Source: Thoreauomyces humboldtii
Lineage: Eukaryota > Chytridiomycota > Chytridiomycetes > Spizellomycetales > Powellomycetaceae
DNA length: 22,605 bases
NCBI GenBank assembly: GCA_027596035.1
Contig: JADGJA010000335.1
Span: 1 to 22,605 of the forward strand
Direction of reading: 5' to 3'
Shown: positions 18,388 through 22,605 of the stretch, in pieces
Position numbering within the stretch: position 1 is the first letter of the stretch
Layout of the letters: each line of letters begins with the position of its first letter
Position numbers and translations under genes: made by a program
The notes under the pieces: model-generated
What the model was told of the DNA's origin: nothing
Databases searched by the model: none
What the model saw: the letters and a program-made list of their open reading frames with translations, nothing else

Positions 18388-19251
18388 GGCTGGCTGGGGA
18401 TCGCAGACGCACTTGGAACACAGACAAGCAAAAGAGAGGAGCTAAAGAGAACAGCTCGTCCGACTACTGCTGGAGGAGAAGCCGAGGTGGTGTCCTGCTA
18501 TCGTCGGAGGAGCGTTGCTGCGGGGAAAGGCCGTCCGTCCGTCCGTCCTTCCTGGCTCTGGGCTCTGTGCTCTGGAGCTGCTGGCTGCTGGCTGCTGCGA
18601 CACTGCGAACCTGCGAAAACGCTGTGTGGGTGTGTCTGTCTGCGGAAACAAAGCGACGCAGAAAACGAGGGAAAGAAACCCGTTGTGTGACACAACCAAA
18701 CACACGTCCCAGGGCTCCGGCGGTTAGGGTTCTGCCCCACGTCGACATCCATTCGTTCAACAGAGCAAGCAAGCTGGTCATGTACCTCGGACGAAGATGG
18801 GTATTAGAAGAGGGCAAGAAAGAGACGCCGAATGCTCCCGTGTACTCATTCGTCTCTGGCAAATCTAGAAGCCCGTTGTATCATCATTCGACGGTAGATG
18901 GCGTTTTCGGATTGGATTCCTTCACCCAAAGGGAACCTCAAGGTCCCGTCCCAGTCGTAACGGTTTTGCAGTACTATCAAAATGTGACTCTCGGGAGCCT
19001 TTGGTCTGTCGCGACTGCTACGGCCACCAAAGTACATGTACATGTCGGTAAGCGAAGGATTCCCACCCTTTTGGACAGCGACGAAAGCGGGTTGCGGCAG
19101 GGTTGAGGTGCTGCGGTTGCGGACGCCGCCCCGTCCGTCCGAGCGAGGATGATGATGCTGTTGGCAGGTGCTCGCCACTCCAATCGTCTCCTCTTTCACA
19201 CAGATACTGGCACTTCATCAAGAACCCTCAGAATAGCAGTTATACGAAAGG
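18388..19251. promoter_or_regulatory. Divergent intergenic region of CK2-beta and TMEM214
   Basis: These 864 bp separate the two start codons and must hold both promoters. They contain a CCGT/GTCC tetranucleotide run at 18531-18548, a short CT/CTG-rich low-complexity stretch at 18550-18600 and a second short CCGT run at 19131-19141. A plus-strand frame stays open for 250 codons (18354-19106) but starts at GTG inside CK2-beta intron 1 and looks compositionally random. Confidence 0.5.
18531..18548. repeat. Short (CCGT)n tandem repeat in divergent promoter
   Basis: Four tandem CCGT units (ccgtccgtccgtccgtcc). The same unit occurs at 8501-8512 (as GGAC) and 19131-19141. Confidence 0.8.
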
Positions 19252-22100
19252 ATGCCAGAGCATTGGGAGACCGTATCGGTGTCGTCCCGCAAGGGCGGTT
19301 CCAAGCAAAAGGACATTGAATCGTCGGCTGGATCGTCTCCAGGCAACAAGTCGAAGAGGGCCTCAAATGTCTCTGCTGCCGCACAAAGGACTCCTTCAGG
19401 TATCAGAGATAAAAACCGATAGATCATGTCTTGGCGTGGGTCTTGTCGCTGAGACGGTTCCTACTTGTGCCAGGGTTCTTTAGCGTTCTCGAGGACGCGA
19501 ATCTACCCGACGAGTCGAACGTCGAAGCCAGCACGGAGATCGTTCCCCCGACGTACTCGCGCAAAGCTCCTGCGCCCTTTGTGGAGCAGGGAAAGAAATC
19601 AAACAGTCCACAACGCTCTCCCGCAGCGAAGGCGTCGCCGACGCCCCAGAGGGCGGCTCACGCTGCCTCGAAGGAGACTGTGTACGGTTTGAAGGACCTA
19701 GCGAAGGTACGGATTGCAGGATTTGAGAGAACTCGGACGAAGCTAAAGTACTCTATCGTATCATAGCTCGACGCAAACGACTTGCGAGGGTTTACTGTGC
19801 ATGCATCCGATCCGCTCAGGGCCTTGGCGGACGCGGTGGACGCACAAGTCAAACAAATCGGGTCCGTCTCCATGCCATTATTCGCTTCCAAAAGCTTCAC
19901 TCTGGAAGATTGGGAAGACAGCGGGCCCCTGACGGAGACACCGCAGGCCGTGATCGACGAAATCTCGCGCGTGCTGGACCTCGTTGATGTTCGAAAGGGA
20001 TACCTCAGCCTTGCGAAACATCTCGTGGAGGCGGAGAAGAAGGGGACTGCGTCCGGCAAAGCACATTCGAAGGATACGATCGGGTCGGCCATTGTTCTGG
20101 AAATCGTCGCTCGGGATCATCCGGAAATCATATTCCAGGGAGACCACACCGGCACAGCCCCAATAGACGACCTCATGGAGATGTACAAATCGTCCTTTGG
20201 ACAAAATCCTGCGGTCGCACACACGATTCTGTGGTTGTGCGCTCAACACAAACAGGCAAACTCCTCACATGTCCACGCATCGGGACTGTCTACATGGCTC
20301 AAGCACATCTTGCCCATGTGCAGCGTTTCGTCTTCTACGGCAGCATCAACGCAGGCGGTAGCTCAGGAATACCTGCGACTTCTCTTGAAAAGTATGCGCA
20401 CCCTGCGTACCTCTGCCGTTCGATCAACGGTCTTGAAAACAGAGAATGTGTTAGCACTCCTCGACGCCGTTCGGACGTCCGATTCCGCCTCGACCTCGGT
20501 GAAGAAACACAGCGAGAAGTTCTCGGCTATATTGCATGAAAGTTATACGACTGTCAAGGTGCGTTTTCTTTCCACTGAGGCCACGCTCTTCAGTCGATTT
20601 ATGTTATTGCCACGTAGGAATTGGCATTTTCTACTCATACCAGAAAGAAACATCCGGCGATCCTCCTGGAAGCCCCAGAGGAGTCCTTCCGCATCATTCT
20701 GAGCGCTCTCCATGCCGAGACCGATATCAAACAACGACATGAGCTTTTGGATATGCTTTCGGCGCTGGTAACATCCAAGCACTCGGCCCGGTCTCAGTCG
20801 GTCGTGGTTACAAATCAAAGAAACGTTATCCAGTCCCCCGTTCTTCGGGCGTGGCTGGGTCTGTACGAGGATCATATAATTGCTAGCCGACTTCTGGTCC
20901 GTCGATTGGTAGACGACGCTCACCGCGGACGCAAACTGAAGAAGGTCGGTCTCCAGCTGGAAAATCTAACGTAGCTGGCATCAACTTACATCCCTCCTTT
21001 AGCCTGCGCGACTGGAGATGCTGCGCGCGGTCAAGAACATGCGCTCACAGAATCAGAAGCTTTTCCGGCGGATCGAAGAACGACACAGGAAGAATAGCGC
21101 AGCCTACAAACCAACACAGGCTCAAGCGAAGCCTCAGTTCGCAAAAGATGACGTCAACGCAACAGAACACGAGCTGCAGGTTTGATGAACCGACCCTTTC
21201 AAATGTTATGCCCTTCACTGATGCAACTTTTTCATGCAGATCTACCAGAAGGCGCTCACCTCTCAGTCGTCGACCTACCGCTCGACTATCATGCGCTTGT
21301 TCGCCTGGCTCTTCGTCGCGTACGTCCTATGGTACGCCGTCAGCGAAGTCATGTGCGATCCGGAATCCAAGTTGCCATGTCCTACCAAACACCCCAAGTT
21401 TAAGAAGTTCAGGACCAAAGTGTGGGCAAAGAACCTCAAGAAGGTCGAACCTTACTACCGATCGGCGCAGGCAAGCGTTCTGCCCGCCTATCGTAAGGCG
21501 GAGGCGAAGGTGCTGCCCGTCCTGGTCCAAACCCGGGCCGCTTTCGAGCCCATCACCCACCCCCTAGGACACCAGTGGGATCGGTTCACCGAGACGAAGC
21601 AGTACCGAACCCTCGACGACATTGCCACAAACTACGTCGTCCACTGGGTCACCCGCGTCCGAACCGAGTTCCACGACTTCATCGCCCTGGCCGTCAACGC
21701 GGTCGTTCCGGCCGGTCAGAAGGCCGTAGGTGTCGTCACTGCCACTGGAAAGACTTACGGACCCATCGTCCGTGGTCACGTCGCCAACACGGCCATCACT
21801 ATCCGAGGGTACGCCAAGGCCGTCGTCGACAGGGTCATCTTCGAGTGGTTTCAGTCAGCCGAGCGACTGGGGCTCCTGGACCTCATCATGCAGGTCCTCG
21901 ACCACCCCTACGCCCAGTGGATGAAACCCGCCTACGAGGCCCTGAAGGAATCGACCGTCCAGTATCTCGACGGCGTCGATTTCCTCTGGAGGATCCTGGA
22001 GAACCGCGTCGACAAGCGCGAGGTGAAGGCACTCTACGAAGGTGTCAAGGAGTCCATCGCGATTGTCACTGAGAGGATCAGGCATTTCAAGCAGGATTGA
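19252..22100 (+). CDS. TMEM214-like ER membrane protein, 6 exons
   Basis: Exons 19252-19399, 19474-19706, 19767-20558, 20618-20944, 21003-21179 and 21240-22100 (introns 58-74 nt, all GT-AG, all closing in frame) give 845 aa. The N-terminus MPEHWETVSVSSRKGG resembles the TMEM214 start (W-E-x-V followed by basic residues). A low-complexity Ser/Pro/Lys linker follows, then a helical region (about 128-510) with NPAVAHTILWLCAQHKQAN, comparable to the human segment with LTIMWALGQAGFANL. KNMRSQNQKLFRR precedes one clear membrane helix at about 576-594 (IMRLFAWLFVAYVLWYAV). A luminal-type helical tail follows. Human TMEM214 is an ER protein reported to recruit procaspase-4; fungi lack that partner, so the role here is unknown. 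It is longer than the human protein (689 aa). Assignment rests on order of features and local similarity. Confidence 0.75.
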
Positions 22101-22285
22101 AGCAAGCCACGGGCAGGTTCTTTCATAGCACTCTCTCTACTCGAGCTGTAGGTCACCTTGGGACCACCCGCTTTCCAGCCCTTTCGCATTTTTCCCAACC
22201 CGCTTATACGCATACCTTCATCAATGTACCTCATTCGGTTTCACGCACTTGAGAGCAGATAGGCCTTTTGCTTTTTGCAGCTTTG

Positions 22286-22291
22286 AATAAA
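22286..22291 (+). terminator. Polyadenylation signal of the TMEM214-like gene
   Basis: A perfect AATAAA lies 186 nt after the TMEM214-like stop codon and follows a T-rich stretch. Confidence 0.5.
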
Positions 22292-22399
22292 TAACTGCAT
22301 CACTGGATACAGGACAATGATGTATCTACATGAAAGCACATTCCAACTACGCGTACGCTAATGGCATCCGCCAAACTTGATAAAGGGGCATAGGTGGTT

Positions 22400-22507
22400 T
22401 CACACACCCGCGAACCCTCGTAATCGAGCAACGTCCGTCTGGTCCAACCACCTCTTCCACGCGGGATCACCGTGCATCGCCTTTGCAAAGAACTCGAGAA
22501 GGTACAT
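22400..22507 (-). CDS. Last exon of an unidentified gene (partial at window edge)
   Basis: A minus-strand exon begins right after a strong acceptor (TTTTCGGTAG) and encodes 35 residues before TGA, starting MYLLEFFAKAMHGDPAW and ending RLRGFAGV. Phase 0 gives this amphipathic sequence, phase 1 hits an early stop, and phase 2 gives a low-quality serine/arginine-rich reading. The upstream exon would lie near or beyond 22585, where a possible donor (GGGTCGTC) precedes the end of the window. I do not recognise the family. If the ATG were a true start this would be a 35-aa protein, which is less likely. Confidence 0.5.
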   Translation of the reverse strand: MYLLEFFAKAMHGDPAWKRWLDQTDVARLRGFAGV

Positions 22508-22605
22508 CTACCGAAAACATAGGGTGAGAATGAGCAACCGAAGAATACCAAGAAACAAGTCATCCAGAAAAGGAAAGACGACCCCCTTCCTGATAGAGGG
22601 GGGGG

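Noticed and set aside
18720..18730. GGTTAGGGTT, resembling a telomeric repeat
   Set aside because: Only about one and a half TTAGGG units occur, with no tandem array, in the middle of gene-bearing sequence.
18354..19106. 250-codon plus-strand open frame across the CK2-beta/TMEM214 divergent promoter
   Set aside because: It begins at GTG inside CK2-beta intron 1, overlaps the CK2-beta start exon on the other strand, has random-looking composition and matches no family. It is most likely open by chance in GC-rich DNA.
1..22605. Search for CRISPR arrays, insertion sequences, transposase or reverse transcriptase genes
   Set aside because: None seen: no spaced direct repeats, no transposon proteins and no long terminal repeats; the window is an ordinary fungal gene region.

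Overview
This window is nuclear DNA of a fungus. Protein-coding genes are interrupted by short GT-AG introns (58-104 nt), coding GC is high, and the gene set (Dss1-type mitochondrial RNase, Sec6, CK2-beta, Enp2/NOL10, Tsr4/PDCD2) is fungal. The first gene is an apicortin-like protein (partial p25-alpha plus doublecortin). From memory, apicortins are known from apicomplexans and their relatives, Trichoplax and some zoosporic fungi. With a CASD1/Cas1-type acetyltransferase and a TMEM214 homologue, this makes a flagellated early-diverging (chytrid-like) fungus my best guess. That placement is inference.

Layout: apicortin-like gene (87-938, minus, 5 exons); a 1.2 kb gene-poor gap; tRNA-Ala(AGC) with a 12-nt intron (2182-2266, minus); intronless dss1 (2566-5679, plus), convergent with a Cas1-type O-acetyltransferase (5850-8384, minus, 2 exons); NOL10/ENP2 (8861-11479, minus, 4 exons), divergent from PDCD2/TSR4 (11864-13404, plus, 5 exons); a small proline-rich orphan (14045-14592, minus); intronless SEC6 (14834-17146, minus); CK2 regulatory subunit (17582-18387, minus, 3 exons with a 6-nt coding first exon), divergent from TMEM214 (19252-22100, plus, 6 exons); and the last exon of an unidentified gene (22400-22507, minus) running off the right edge.

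Most genes are housekeeping and unrelated. One functional grouping stands out: NOL10/ENP2 (SSU processome) and PDCD2/TSR4 (chaperone of ribosomal protein uS5) both serve 40S subunit production and share a 384-bp divergent promoter. CK2, whose beta subunit is encoded about 4 kb further on, is also a known SSU-processome component. The most notable gene is the apicortin-like one, a probable microtubule-binding protein. All exon models were built by hand from splice consensus, reading frame and family conservation; each model closes in frame.
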